Assembly: GCA_029204225.1 (NCBI GenBank)
Contig: CM055102.1
Span: forward strand, 20,767,192 to 20,831,191
From: Diphasiastrum complanatum
Taxonomy: Eukaryota > Streptophyta > Lycopodiopsida > Lycopodiales > Lycopodiaceae
Direction of reading: 5' to 3'
Length of the DNA stretch: 64,000 nucleotides
The first letter of the stretch is position 1; each line of letters opens with the position of its first letter. The position numbers and the translations under genes were made by a program. The notes below the pieces were generated by a model. The model saw nothing but the letters and a program-made list of their open reading frames with translations, did not search any database and was not told where the DNA came from. Positions 33,110 to 42,719 of this stretch are shown in pieces.

Positions 33110-35033
33110 GAGGGGGGGGGTTGGCGCTTCGCATCTTGCGAGAGCACGGTGGCCCTTTGACCCCGGTGCCCTCCTGACCACATGTTTAAAAAAAAAAAAA
33201 AAACTGGATGCCCGGATGCCACGTGCCCAGGCAGCCAGATTTTATCCCATAAAAATCTTGCAAGGGGACTGGGAGGGGATATATAGAGAAATCCACCTAG
33301 TACCTTGCGTGTGTGTGTGTGTGTGTGCCTGAGCCTGAGCCTGAGCCTGAGCTTGAGCCTGAGCCTGGGTGCCAGGCGCCATCCTTGGCTGCCCGGTGCC
33401 CACGCTCCTTGCTTGGTGACGCTCCCTGCTTGGTGTCACCCGGAATTGCCTCCAGGCGCCACCTCGCTCTGGCTCCCCAGCGCCACCCGCCTTGCCCGGC
33501 GCCGTGGGGGCCCCAGCGCCACCCGCCAAAAAACCCGCGCCCTAATTCTGGCGGGCACCCGAGCACGATCCACGCGTCACGCGTTGGGGGGCCCCGAGGC
33601 GACCCGTGCTCTAAAGCCCCAGCGGGCTAACGCTTTAAGGCACAGGCGACACGTGTTTGGTGTTTGGCCCCGGCCAGTGGTTGGGCGCCACGTGGCCTTG
33701 GTACCCAAGCGGGCAAGGATCATAAAGAATTGGGGGGCGGCCAAATTTTGAGGGCACGAACGGGCTGATGGGCGGGCTCCCAGGTGGGCGCTGGTGGGCA
33801 CCGCTCAACTGGGCGTCGAGCAGTTCCCAAGAGGCCGCCGGGCAGCTCTCCGGTGGCGCCAAGCGGGCGGGTGGTGCCGGGCGGCGGGAGCCACGCCCTG
33901 GCACTTACACATGTGAGAATATAGGCAAGTTTGCGTATATATCTCTTCCCATAAGAATGTTCGGTTTGGCCCCAGTTTTTTTTTTCTTTGAATTAAATTT
34001 TTTATTTAGAGAAACCTACTCCAACTTTTTGCCCAAAATTGTGTGATTGACAAGTGTTTCTATATTTTATAAGGATTTTGCAGTTGTGGGGGGGGGCGAG
34101 CTTCGCATCTTGCGAGAGCACGGTGGCCCTTTGACCCCGGTGCCCTCCTAACCACATGTTTAAAAAAAAAAAAACTGGATGCCCGGATGCCACGTGCCCA
34201 GGCAGCCAGATTTTATCCCATAAAAATCTTGCAAGGGGACTGGGAGGGGATATATAGAGAAATCCACCTAGTACCTTGCGTGTGTGTGTGTGTGTGTGCC
34301 TGAGCCTGAGCCTGGGTGCCAGGCGCCATCCTTGGCTGCCCGGTGCCCACGCTCCTTGCTTGGTGGCTCCCTGCTTGGTGTCGCCCAGAACTGCCGCCCG
34401 GCGCCACCTCACTCTAGCTGCCCAACGCCACCCGCCCTGCCCGGCGCCTTGGGGGCCCCAGCGCCACTCGCCAAAAAACCCGCGCCCTAATTTTGTCGGG
34501 CACCCGAGCACGGTCCACGCGTCACGCGTTGGGGGGCCCCGAGGCGACCCGTGCTCTAAAGCCCCAGCGGGCTAACGCTTTAAGGCACAGGCGACACGTA
34601 TTTGGTGTTTGGCCCCGGCCAGTGGTTGGGCGCCACGTGGCCTTGGTACCCAGGCGGGCAGGGATCATAAAGAATTGGGGGGCGGCCAAATTTCGAGGGC
34701 ACAAACTGGCTAATGGGCGGGCTCCCAGGTGGGCGCTGGTGGGCACTGCTCAACTGGGCGTCGAGCAGTTCCCAAGAGGCCGCCGGGCAGCTCTCCGGTG
34801 GCGCCAGGCAGGCGGGTGGTGCCGGGCGGCGGGAGCCACGCCCTGGCACTTACACATGTGAGAATATAGGCAAGTTTGCGTATATATCTCTTCCCATAAG
34901 AATGTTCGGTTTGGCCCCAGTTTATTTTTTCTTTGAATTAAATTTTTTATTTAGAGAAACCTACTCCAACTTTTTGCCCAAAATTGTGTGATTGACAAGT
35001 GTTTCGATATTTTATAAGGATTTTGCAGTTGTG
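33110..35033. repeat. Two tandem GC-rich units of about 0.95 kb
   Basis: Copy 1 (about 33110-34088) and copy 2 (about 34089-35033) match closely; CTTCGCATCTTGCG recurs at 33127 and 34101, and ATTTTGCAGTTGTG at 34075 and 35020. Each begins beside a run of G, has an A-run, a (GT)n tract, a GAGCCT hexamer repeat (8 units in copy 1, 2 in copy 2), a block of about 500 bp of very GC-rich sequence and an AT-rich tail. Open frames occur on both strands because of base composition; I do not accept them as genes. It could be a GC-rich satellite, a captured CpG-island-like segment, or an unknown element duplicated in tandem. Confidence 0.88.
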
Positions 35034-35869
35034 ACGGGCAATGGACAGCCGACAATCTATGTGGTAGCTTGTGGTCGAGATGTGTGGATGATGCTCAGAG
35101 TGGGTGATTGATGATTGAAGGCGGACAATGGAAGGCCGACGGGTGACAATTTGGGTTATGACTGATGGTTTGGGTCGAAGGTCAATGGTTTGGGTCAAAA
35201 GTTGTCAATGACAATTAGCCAACATTTTGGGTGGCGGCCAATGGTTTGGGTGGACGGCCAATGATCGTACAAATATGGTGTGAATCTGGGTGGTCGTCGA
35301 CGATCTGGATGACGGCCGATCTCGCACATCTCACATATCGAATATATAACATATCTCACACATCTCGGCCATAGTAGGGGTCAAAATTTAACCATGTTCA
35401 ACAATAGCACATGGAGTATTTCAATAAAAAGTTGAGGGCGGTAGGCGATCCGTGTTTGCAAATGCCTGTTAACGGGCGGCCCACAATTCAAAGTGAATAT
35501 GTTGTTCATGCATGTGTCTTTTGTTGGAATTCGATGCTCAGCCTCAATAATGAGCATTCTAAAAGCTGTACAAAACCCAGAAAAAGAAGGCTCGAGTTTT
35601 CAGAAGTTTGAAAAATCCAGTGTCGGATTTTTTCTTACCCAATGTCATCCTTGTCAAAAAAAAAAAATTCTGATCCTGGATCGGCTCTGATCGAGGCGAA
35701 AATTATCCAGGCGTGTTCGACCTTGGATTGGGTCGAATCGGGTTTGATAAATTCGACCCATGTGCATATTTTCACCCCTAGTATAAATTTTTGACCCTTT
35801 GAATATTTTTTGATACTACGTTACTTTTCGACCTAGTGTATTAAATCTGACCCATTGTAAAATCTGATA
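35034..35869. other. Spacer with degenerate 'GGTTTGGGT..A.GGCCAATGG' repeats
   Basis: From 35034 to about 35330 the sequence repeats variants of TGGTTTGGGT and GGACGGCCAATGG. Similar GACGGGC...GATGGTTTG wording appears at 47155-47290 and GACGGACAA at 40817 and 53166. No gene seen in the rest. Confidence 0.5.
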
Positions 35870-35876
35870 GTGTCAG

Positions 35877-36270
35877 TCAAAAATCCGAGTCTTTGGAAAA
35901 ATTCGAGTCATTGGAAAAATTCGATCCTTTGGAAAAATTCGAGTCTTTGGAAAAATTCGAGTCTTCGGAAAAAAATTGGAGTTTTCGAAAACAAATTTGA
36001 GTGTACTAAAAAATTCGAGTCTTCGAAAAAATTCCGAGTTGATAGTACAAAGGGTCAACAATATACAAAGGGTCAGATTGTACTTTGGGTCGAAAAAATT
36101 CCAAAGGGTCAGAAATATACAAAGGGTCGGAATAAATCCACCTCGATCCGCGATCCGATCCAGGGTCTGAATCCTTCTTTTCCAAACTCAACGTTGGGTC
36201 GAAAAAATTCAATCCTTTGGAAAAATTCGAGTCTTTGGAAAACTTTGAGTCTTTGAAAAAATTCACTCTG
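35877..36270. repeat. Minisatellite, 17-20 bp unit (GAGTCTTTGGAAAAATTC type), block 1
   Basis: Many imperfect units of AAATTCGAGTCTTTGGAA, interrupted near 36046-36130 by a second motif CAAAGGGTCA. Related blocks are at 36497-36740, 41018-41390 and 53364-53495. Confidence 0.9.
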
Positions 36271-36305
36271 TAGGTCTACCATCGTGGCAAGACCTGCAAG
36301 CTTAG

Positions 36306-36325
36306 GGTTTGCCACGTGGCAAACC
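36306..36325. repeat. 20-bp perfect palindrome with a G-box core
   Basis: GGTTTGCCACGTGGCAAACC is its own reverse complement and contains CACGTG. A related GCCACGTGGCAAGCC is at 36421-36435. Confidence 0.9.
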
Positions 36326-36496
36326 ATGTAGGTCTAACATAGGCTTGTGTGGCAAGCCAACCAGACTTTGCCACATATGCTTGAGTGGATCTAGAGAGAG
36401 AAAGAAGTGGGGCTCAAAAGCTGCCACGTGGCAAGCCACATAAGCCTACCATAGGCTTGTGTAGAGGGCCACATAGGCCTGCTATCTACCAAGCCT

Positions 36497-36740
36497 GTCT
36501 TGAGTCATTGAAAAAAGTCGATTCATTTGAAAAATTTGAGTCGCTCCAAAAAATCAAGTGGTTCGAAAAATTTGAGTCATTGAAAAAATTTGATCATGTG
36601 GACAAATTCGATCCATCGGAAAAAATCGAGTTTTTGGAAAAATTCGAGTCATCAAAAAAATTCGAGTAGTTTGAAAAAAATCGAGTCTTCCGAAAAAAAA
36701 ATCAAATCTTCGAAAAAAATCGAGTCTTCGAAAAATTTCA
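36497..36740. repeat. Minisatellite (GAGTC..TTGAAAAAATT type), block 2
   Basis: Degenerate units of 17-20 bp with the same wording as block 1. Confidence 0.88.
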
Positions 36741-37380
36741 TGCCAGAAAATAGTTTCAAGCCAGACTGCAATGTGATCCTTGACATTCATAACTAAAGTG
36801 ATACTTTCAAATCAATTGAGCCCAAAAACATGAAGATGTTTTTTATTGGCATTGGTAGAGCATACAATGAGGAAATATTTCCAACATGAAGTCAGTTCCA
36901 AAAATGATCCTTTTACAACAACTTTTGAATGTTGAAATTATATAAAAATCCAATCCATTTTTGTCCCAATAATTGGGTGATACATTGAATACATATATCA
37001 ATCATTGTGTAAATGAAAGTACATATAAGTGTAATCTCAAATGGAACTACATAAAACTTATGCAACTGAAAGATGATTGGAATTTTTAAGCCATTGCAAT
37101 GTGCGAACCCACTTCCTTTGACAACTCGGAAAGTCTCTTATAAATTGTATGTATATCTGCTAGAATGCTGCTTCAACAACCAATTGTTATAGCTTGAACA
37201 TGGAAAATTGAGTCCTCTTTTTGTTGTGGGCTGGTTGATTTCAATCCTTTCAACGTTGAAAACTTTGATTGTGATTGTGATTTGTACATTTGTGGTGTCT
37301 TTATTTTCAAGTCTTGTGTTGAATTTCTATCTCTCATTCGTATCCAACAAATGTATTAAAACTTATCTATCATCAGTATC
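36741..37380. other. Spacer, no gene seen
   Basis: About 640 bp without supported structure. Confidence 0.4.
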
Positions 37381-38060
37381 CCACTATGTATCCAAAAAAT
37401 CACTAATATTGAACAATCAGTATCCCGCTATGTATTAAAACTTATCTCTCATTCGTGACACTTATTAAAGCTATCATACACTTATCATAAAAATCAGTAT
37501 CATAAAAATCACAATTAGTATCATTCCCGCTATCATAAACTTATCATTCCCACTATCATCAGAACTTAGCTATTGTATCATAAACTTATCATTCCGCTAT
37601 CATCAGAACTTAGCTATTGTATTAACTGCTGGGCAGACTATCATAAACTTATCATAAAAATCAGAACTTATCATTTCCACTATCATCAGAACTTAGCTAT
37701 TGTATCATAAACTTATCATTCCCGCTATCATCAGAACTTAGCTATTGTATCAACTGGTGGGCGCCTAGGCTATCATAAACTTATCATAAAAATCACAATC
37801 ATAAACTTATCATCAGAACTTAGCTATTGTATCATAAACTTATCATTCTCGCTATCATCAGAACTTAGCTATTGTGAACTTATCTATCATAAACTTATCA
37901 ATATCATTTCCGCTATCATAAACTTATCTATCATCAAAACTTAGCTATTGTGAACTTGATCTATCATAAAGTTATCATAAAAATCAGTATCATAAACTTG
38001 TCATAAATCAGTATCATATTTCCACTATCGTAAACTTATCTATCATTAGAACTTAGCTAT
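37380..38060. repeat. Complex minisatellite of ATCATAAACTTATC and AGAACTTAGCTATTGT modules
   Basis: Two short modules alternate irregularly: (C)TATCATAAACTTATCATT and CGCTATCATCAGAACTTAGC followed by TATTGTAT. Spacing varies, giving higher-order units of about 40-100 bp. Confidence 0.9.
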
Positions 38061-39179
38061 TAGTTATTGTTGTTGTATATCGGTTCATTTTGACTCACTC
38101 TAGATCCATTTACATACTTCATATAGTTGCATCAGATCATTTCATAGCTTGCCCATAGGATATCCTAGATTTACTTTTGTTATAACAAAGCTCAAAGGAT
38201 TTCTCGCAAAATTTCGGAAGCCAGAATGTCACATATAATAGCTGACACAACTCGCAAAATTTCGAAAGCCAACCGACACAACTCGCAAAATTCTGGAAGC
38301 TAGAATGTCGCAAAATCTGCACTCGTCGCACAGCTCGCAAAACTTGCAAAACAGCTCACAAAACTCACAAAAGTTCGTTGGGTGTGATGAAGTCTATTGT
38401 GCTTCTTGACTCTTCGGACTCAATGCAAAACTTTACCCGATAAGTCTACAGACTCTACACACATTTGCACTCAATATAGATTATTATCATGTGCACTCTG
38501 TGAACGTCTTAAGCGTCAATGAAGTTGGAGATCCATTTCGAGACTGCACTTCATAGGAGGATCTATTTCAGCAAACTATGTATAGTCTCTTACCATTGCA
38601 TTAAAATTTTGATGAGGAAACAACATCGGCTTGACCAATGCAAACTGGAAAATGGCGTTCTATGTGATGGCATTCGTCATGATAAAAAAAAATGCCAGCA
38701 AAGGCTTATTACTAAGTGACACACATTCACATACATTAAAGAGCTACTCGCAAACAAATTTGTGCACTGTGATTTGAAATCTTAAAAGAGCACTGCAATG
38801 ACTCCAATATTGCAATTCATATGCTTCTTCAGTGTGAGTTTGGTGATAATGCAATCCAGAATTTTATGCTTAGCTTCTAAAATAATCGATCTGGCCTTAT
38901 GTTGCTCTATATTTACGCTCTCCCATCTCTTGACACACTGCGTCTTAGCCACGGAGGTTGACAAAGGTTGGCGTCAATTTCTTTGTTGTATCAAATTTAA
39001 ATTTCTTTGGAGTGGCACTAAATTCAACATATCACTAAGTCCATTTATTACTACTTATTACTCAATCTGAACATTTCTAAATAGATCATCTAGGTATAAT
39101 GTGTTGCTATTTCTTAAAGTATACATCACTGCTGCATCAGTGCTTAAAGTATACATCAGTGCGATTAAAAGGTTGATTC

Positions 39180-39640
39180 GATACATACATAAAAGATTGA
39201 TTCAATAATTAAAGAAGGAATTAAAGATCCAGGCACGCATGCCTGTGCATCCTCCTGCTCTGAAATGAAGCCGTAGGCATCCGATCGAGGTGACCAAACT
39301 AAAGACAGATTGAACAATTTGGCAATCAGTGACAGATTTCTTCCAAGGTGGAGAGTATCCAATACTGACCAAGAACAGGTAATAATATAGAATTGCATGG
39401 GCGCCCGTGTTGCTGAGTATCGTTAAAACCTGCAAAGATTGAGTGTACTGGAACTAGCAGAAGCACATGATTATGACAGCCGCGTGATGGAAGACATAAA
39501 AAAATGTAATCTATTGTTTGCGCAAAACGACGATCACAGTATCAAACAACTGATAGAATTTAGACAGATAGTATATGTTAAACCAGAAGAAGACCCTGCC
39601 TACAGGCCTGGTGCCAAGAGGAAAGCAGAGCAGCCGATCT
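39180..39640 (+). pseudogene. Exon-like coding pieces inside unit B, copy 1 (unrecognised gene)
   Basis: One block (about 39180-39379) reads DSIIKEGIKDPGTHACASSC, one stop, then RLNNLAISDRFLPRWRVSNT and DQEQ, ending at a GTAATA donor-like site. A second block from about 39439 reads LSVLELAEAHDYDSRVMEDI, then IEFRQIVYVKPEEDPAYRPG and ends AKRKAEQPI-stop at 39642. Codon-like coherence, and the same frames in copy 2 (51536-51998), suggest fragments of a host gene carried by the repeat. I do not recognise the protein. Confidence 0.5.
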
Positions 39641-39984
39641 AAACCTTTCCTGGAGCTTTGCCATAGCTAGAAGCTCTCTTCTATCTCCACCACACGGCCT
39701 GCTAGCAGCCGATGAAGATTGTGAGAGAGCTTAGGAGCAGAATGAGGTTGTGAATGGCGGGGATAGGACCTAGAGGGATGGGCTTTTTTTTCCAACTAAA
39801 CAACAACTTTATGGAGAAGATGAGTAATAGATATAGAGGAACGGAGAACACCAGGAATGTCCAAGATCCGTCCCAAGTGTTCTGATCTTACCGGAAACTC
39901 GCCACAAAAGGATGACCAGCTGCCCAGTATCTGAGGCTATATTTTCACCTTTGTAGTGGATGTGGCTTCGCTGCCACTCTCAAA

Positions 39985-40250
39985 ACCATGGGAAACAATC
40001 AGCTCTTTTCAGCTGAAGGTTTTGAGCAAAGGATTTTCGAGACTGATGTAACTGTTTCAGGAAATTTTGAGACCTTGGTCTTTGGCTCGCCAAACAAATT
40101 AGACTCGCATTACTTTGCAGATATACTCTCTGATTAAGACAGGACGTTATTGCAATAGTATCATGAAAAACTCCTAGCGCAGATTGGCCAATACAAACGC
40201 AATCTGTGTCTACAAGCTTTCATAACTATCATTCGAACAACTACAAAATG
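39985..40250 (+). pseudogene. Coding-like piece inside unit B, copy 1, with stops
   Basis: The plus frame reads MGNNQLFSAEGFEQRIFETD, VTVSGNFETLVFGSPNKLDS, HYFADILSD-stop, a second stop, then YHEKLLAQIGQYKRNLCLQA. In copy 2 the first stop is a Lys codon (LLSDKDRTLFQ), so copy 2 is better preserved. Not recognised. A minus-strand frame over 40180-40454 (EADLHGNGINPVQIRSFLTF) is also open and could be the real coding strand for that part. Confidence 0.45.
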
Positions 40251-40634
40251 TCTTCCTTGGAAGTTGGTGTAAAAGGCCTGTGTGTCTAAGATCAGAGTGG
40301 TATTTGCTGCTATCGAGATCCATCCATCGAGATCCTGAAGCAAACATGTCTCTCGCAATCTGGCTCTAAATGTCAGAAAGGATCGTATTTGAACGGGGTT
40401 GATGCCATTACCATGGAGATCGGCCTCAAAGGTCATGTTGTGGAGATCGCTCAAACCTGATTGACGCCCTTGCTATGGAGATGCCTTTGGTCGCTAGATC
40501 ATCCTCTGTCATCGAGAGAGAGAGAGCGAGGGGGGCTGGGCAATGGCAGGAGAATTACAGAAAAAAGGAGAAAAAGGCAGGAAATATACGAACATAGAAA
40601 AGAGGGTCAACGTTTAAACCGTGAGGGGCCATTA

Positions 40635-40745
40635 GATGCATGCATGGGAGGAGGGCCATGCATGCTTTTTTCCATGCATCCATCCTTCTCCCCAAGTTTT
40701 TAAGTTAGAAAAAGCTCATGCATGGGTGAGGGGAGGAGCATGCAT
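40635..40745. promoter_or_regulatory. Cluster of RY-type CATGCATG motifs (copy in unit B1)
   Basis: Five CATGCATG or CATGCATC/CATGCATGG sites fall within about 110 bp (GATGCATGCATGGG, CCATGCATGC, CCATGCATCC, CTCATGCATGGG, GCATGCATGG). The cluster recurs at 42484-42600 and 52977-53090. RY elements are the known target of ABI3-type B3 factors; any regulatory role here is inference. Confidence 0.6.
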
Positions 40746-41017
40746 GGTGCACCCATACACATGCACAAAACTGTACATAAGTTTAAATATATATATAGAC
40801 TAGTAAAGAGTGCCTATTGTTGACGGACAACGGCGAACGTGTGTCGATGGCGGACGTGCATTGATGGCGAACGTGCATCAATGTGTGTCCATATGTACGT
40901 GGCCAAAGTACGACGGGTGGGTATCAAAAAAGTCTGATTTTGAGTATCAAAAAATTCTGATTTAGGGTTTAGGGTTTAGGGTATCAAAAAATCCTTCTTT
41001 GCCAAGCTCAACGTTGG

Positions 41018-41390
41018 GTCGGAAAAATTCGAGTCTTCGGAAACATTCGAGTCTTTGGAAAAAATTGATCTTTTGGAAAAATTTGAATCTTCGAAAAAAT
41101 TTGAATCTTTGGCAAAATTTGAGTCTTTGAAAAAATATTCTGAGTCTTCGGAAAAATTTGTTTCTTCGAAAAAATTCGGGTATTTGAAAAATTTGAATCT
41201 TCGAGTCTTCGGAAGTCTTTGGAAAAAATAGTTTCTTGGAAAAAATTTGAGTCTTCGGAAAAATTCGAGTTTTCAAAAAAATTTCAGTCTTCGAAAAAAA
41301 TTTGAGTCGTCGGAAAAATTCGAGTCTTCGAAAAAAATTCGAGTCTTTAGAAAAATTCGAGTCTTTGGAGAAATTCTGATTTGATAGTAC
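41018..41390. repeat. Minisatellite (GAGTCTTCGGAAAAATTC type), block 3
   Basis: Same 17-20 bp wording as blocks 1 and 2, followed by the CAAAGGGTCGAA motif near 41390-41525. Its left part is the end of unit B copy 1. Confidence 0.9.
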
Positions 41391-41697
41391 AAAGGGTCGA
41401 ATTTTACTTTGGGTTTAGGGTTAGAGTTTAGTCTTTGATACGCATAGGGACACATTTCCAAATTCACTCGTGTACACTCTTTGACATAGTTGACAGTACA
41501 CAGGGTCAAAAATATACAAAGGGTCGAATTTCGATTGCAGTAATTGGAGCCTTTTTGCGGATCACCACCGGCTCCCAATCCTGAGATATTGGGCCTATGC
41601 CATTCAAGTAGTTTTAGAGTCAATAAGTTGGCACAGATAGGCTGGACTGGCTTTATGAATAGTATTTAGCATTTAGCGTTATGCAACAACATGTATC

Positions 41698-41701
<4 letters not shown>

Positions 41702-41792
<91 letters not shown>

Positions 41793-41838
41793 CACACACA
41801 CACACACACACACACACGCACGCGCACACACACACAAG
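41702..41838. repeat. Compound microsatellite (CT)n(CA)n
   Basis: About 30 CT units then about 38 CA units, with one AA interruption. Confidence 0.98.
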
Positions 41839-41989
41839 CCAGGAGAGAGAGATAATTTCAAGATCCAGATGATGCTTTAGATCAATGCACGGACTGTGAG
41901 GAGGGAGCCAACCATGATGTACGCTATTGATAAATCGCCCAGATGGAGAACACATGTGGATAAGTTAGCTCTTGAGCTCAGACATGTGA

Positions 41990-42088
41990 CAGCAGCATAG
42001 TAGGACCTCGAAGGAGAGAGAGAGAGGTGACAGCAGCATAGTAGGACCTCGAGGGGAGAGAGAGGTGACAGCAGCATAGTAGGAACTC

Positions 42089-42148
<60 letters not shown>
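41990..42148. repeat. Short tandem repeat GGTGACAGCAGCATAGTAGGACCTCGA plus (GA)n
   Basis: Three copies of a unit of about 35-40 bp (GTGACAGCAGCATAGTAGGA core at 41987, 42026 and 42065) end in a long GA tract (42091-42147). Confidence 0.93.
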
Positions 42149-42152
<4 letters not shown>

Positions 42153-42244
42153 TTGTTCAATTAGCAAAGCAAAGTGAATTGGTCCGTTAGCTATTAATTA
42201 AAAGGTGGGCATTTAAGGTTTAGGGTGGCCATTAAAGGCTTAGG

Positions 42245-42365
42245 GTCAGTGCTGCAGATTAAAGGGCAAGACTACCCTTCAATAAAATCGGGGTTTTTCT
42301 TAAAATTGAAGGGCAACACTACCCTTCAATAAAATGGGAGTTTTCCTTAAAATTGAAGGAATGCC
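42245..42365. repeat. Tandem repeat, about 48-bp unit
   Basis: The unit GGGCAACACTACCCTTCAAT followed by AAAAT.GG..TTTTTCTTAAAATTGAA occurs about twice, near 42264 and 42312. Confidence 0.8.
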
Positions 42366-42483
42366 CATTTTTGCTTTCATATTTGAAGGGTGCACGATTT
42401 AAATGCCCTTCATTTGAAGGAAAAAAAGGCCTAGGATGTGCATTTTGCTCTTCAATTTGCAACACTCCTTCTGGTGGCCAATA

Positions 42484-42646
42484 TGGATGCATGCATGGGG
42501 AGGAGGACCATGCATCCTCCTCCCCATGCGTGCATCCTCTTTTTTTAGATTTTCAATTCAAAAAAAGTGCATGCATGGGTGAGGGGAGGAGCATGCATGG
42601 TGCACCCATACCCATGCGCAAAAGTGGAACAAAATTATATATATAG

Positions 42647-42648
<2 letters not shown>
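42484..42648. repeat. RY-rich module, third copy (left part)
   Basis: Matches about 40635-40790 of unit B (GTGCATGCATGGGTGAGGGG, GCATGCATGGTGCACCCATA). The right part of this module appears to continue at about 47132 beyond the inserted LTR element. Confidence 0.7.
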
Positions 42649-42713
<65 letters not shown>

Positions 42714-42719
42714 GATATA
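42649..42719. repeat. (AC)n(AT)n microsatellite
   Basis: About 25 AC units then AT units. The last five bases ATATA are the left target-site duplication of R4. Confidence 0.97.

Larger units (their letters stand above)
38207..41137. repeat. Dispersed repeat unit B, copy 1 (about 2.93 kb)
   Basis: Nearly identical along its length to 50553-53497. It starts at AATTT(C/T)GGAAGCCAGAATG and ends in the 18-bp minisatellite near TTTGAAAAAATA. It contains exon-like coding pieces, a cluster of RY (CATGCATG) motifs at about 40635-40740 and a short (TTTAGGG)3 tract at about 40963-40982. I could not identify terminal inverted repeats or an encoded transposition protein. Confidence 0.9.

Noticed and set aside
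33242-34991. Many open frames on both strands in the GC-rich units (Pro/Gly/Arg-rich peptides)
   Set aside because: They overlap on both strands, follow base composition, recur only because the unit is duplicated, and match no family that I recognise.
35870-36796. Lys/Ser/Phe-rich frames (for example KNSSLWKNSS)
   Set aside because: An 18-bp repeat is a multiple of three, so frames stay open without coding function.
37441-38060. A CRISPR-like repeat-spacer array
   Set aside because: Repeat length and spacing are irregular, modules are AT-rich and adjacent, and the sequence is plant nuclear DNA.
39165-39435. Minus-strand frames in unit B (YYLFLVSIGYSPPW)
   Set aside because: The plus-strand reading of the same bases ends at a donor site and reads as a more plausible exon.
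41681-42167. Open frames of poly-Ser-Leu or His-Thr over the CT/CA/GA tracts
   Set aside because: Artefacts of dinucleotide repeats.
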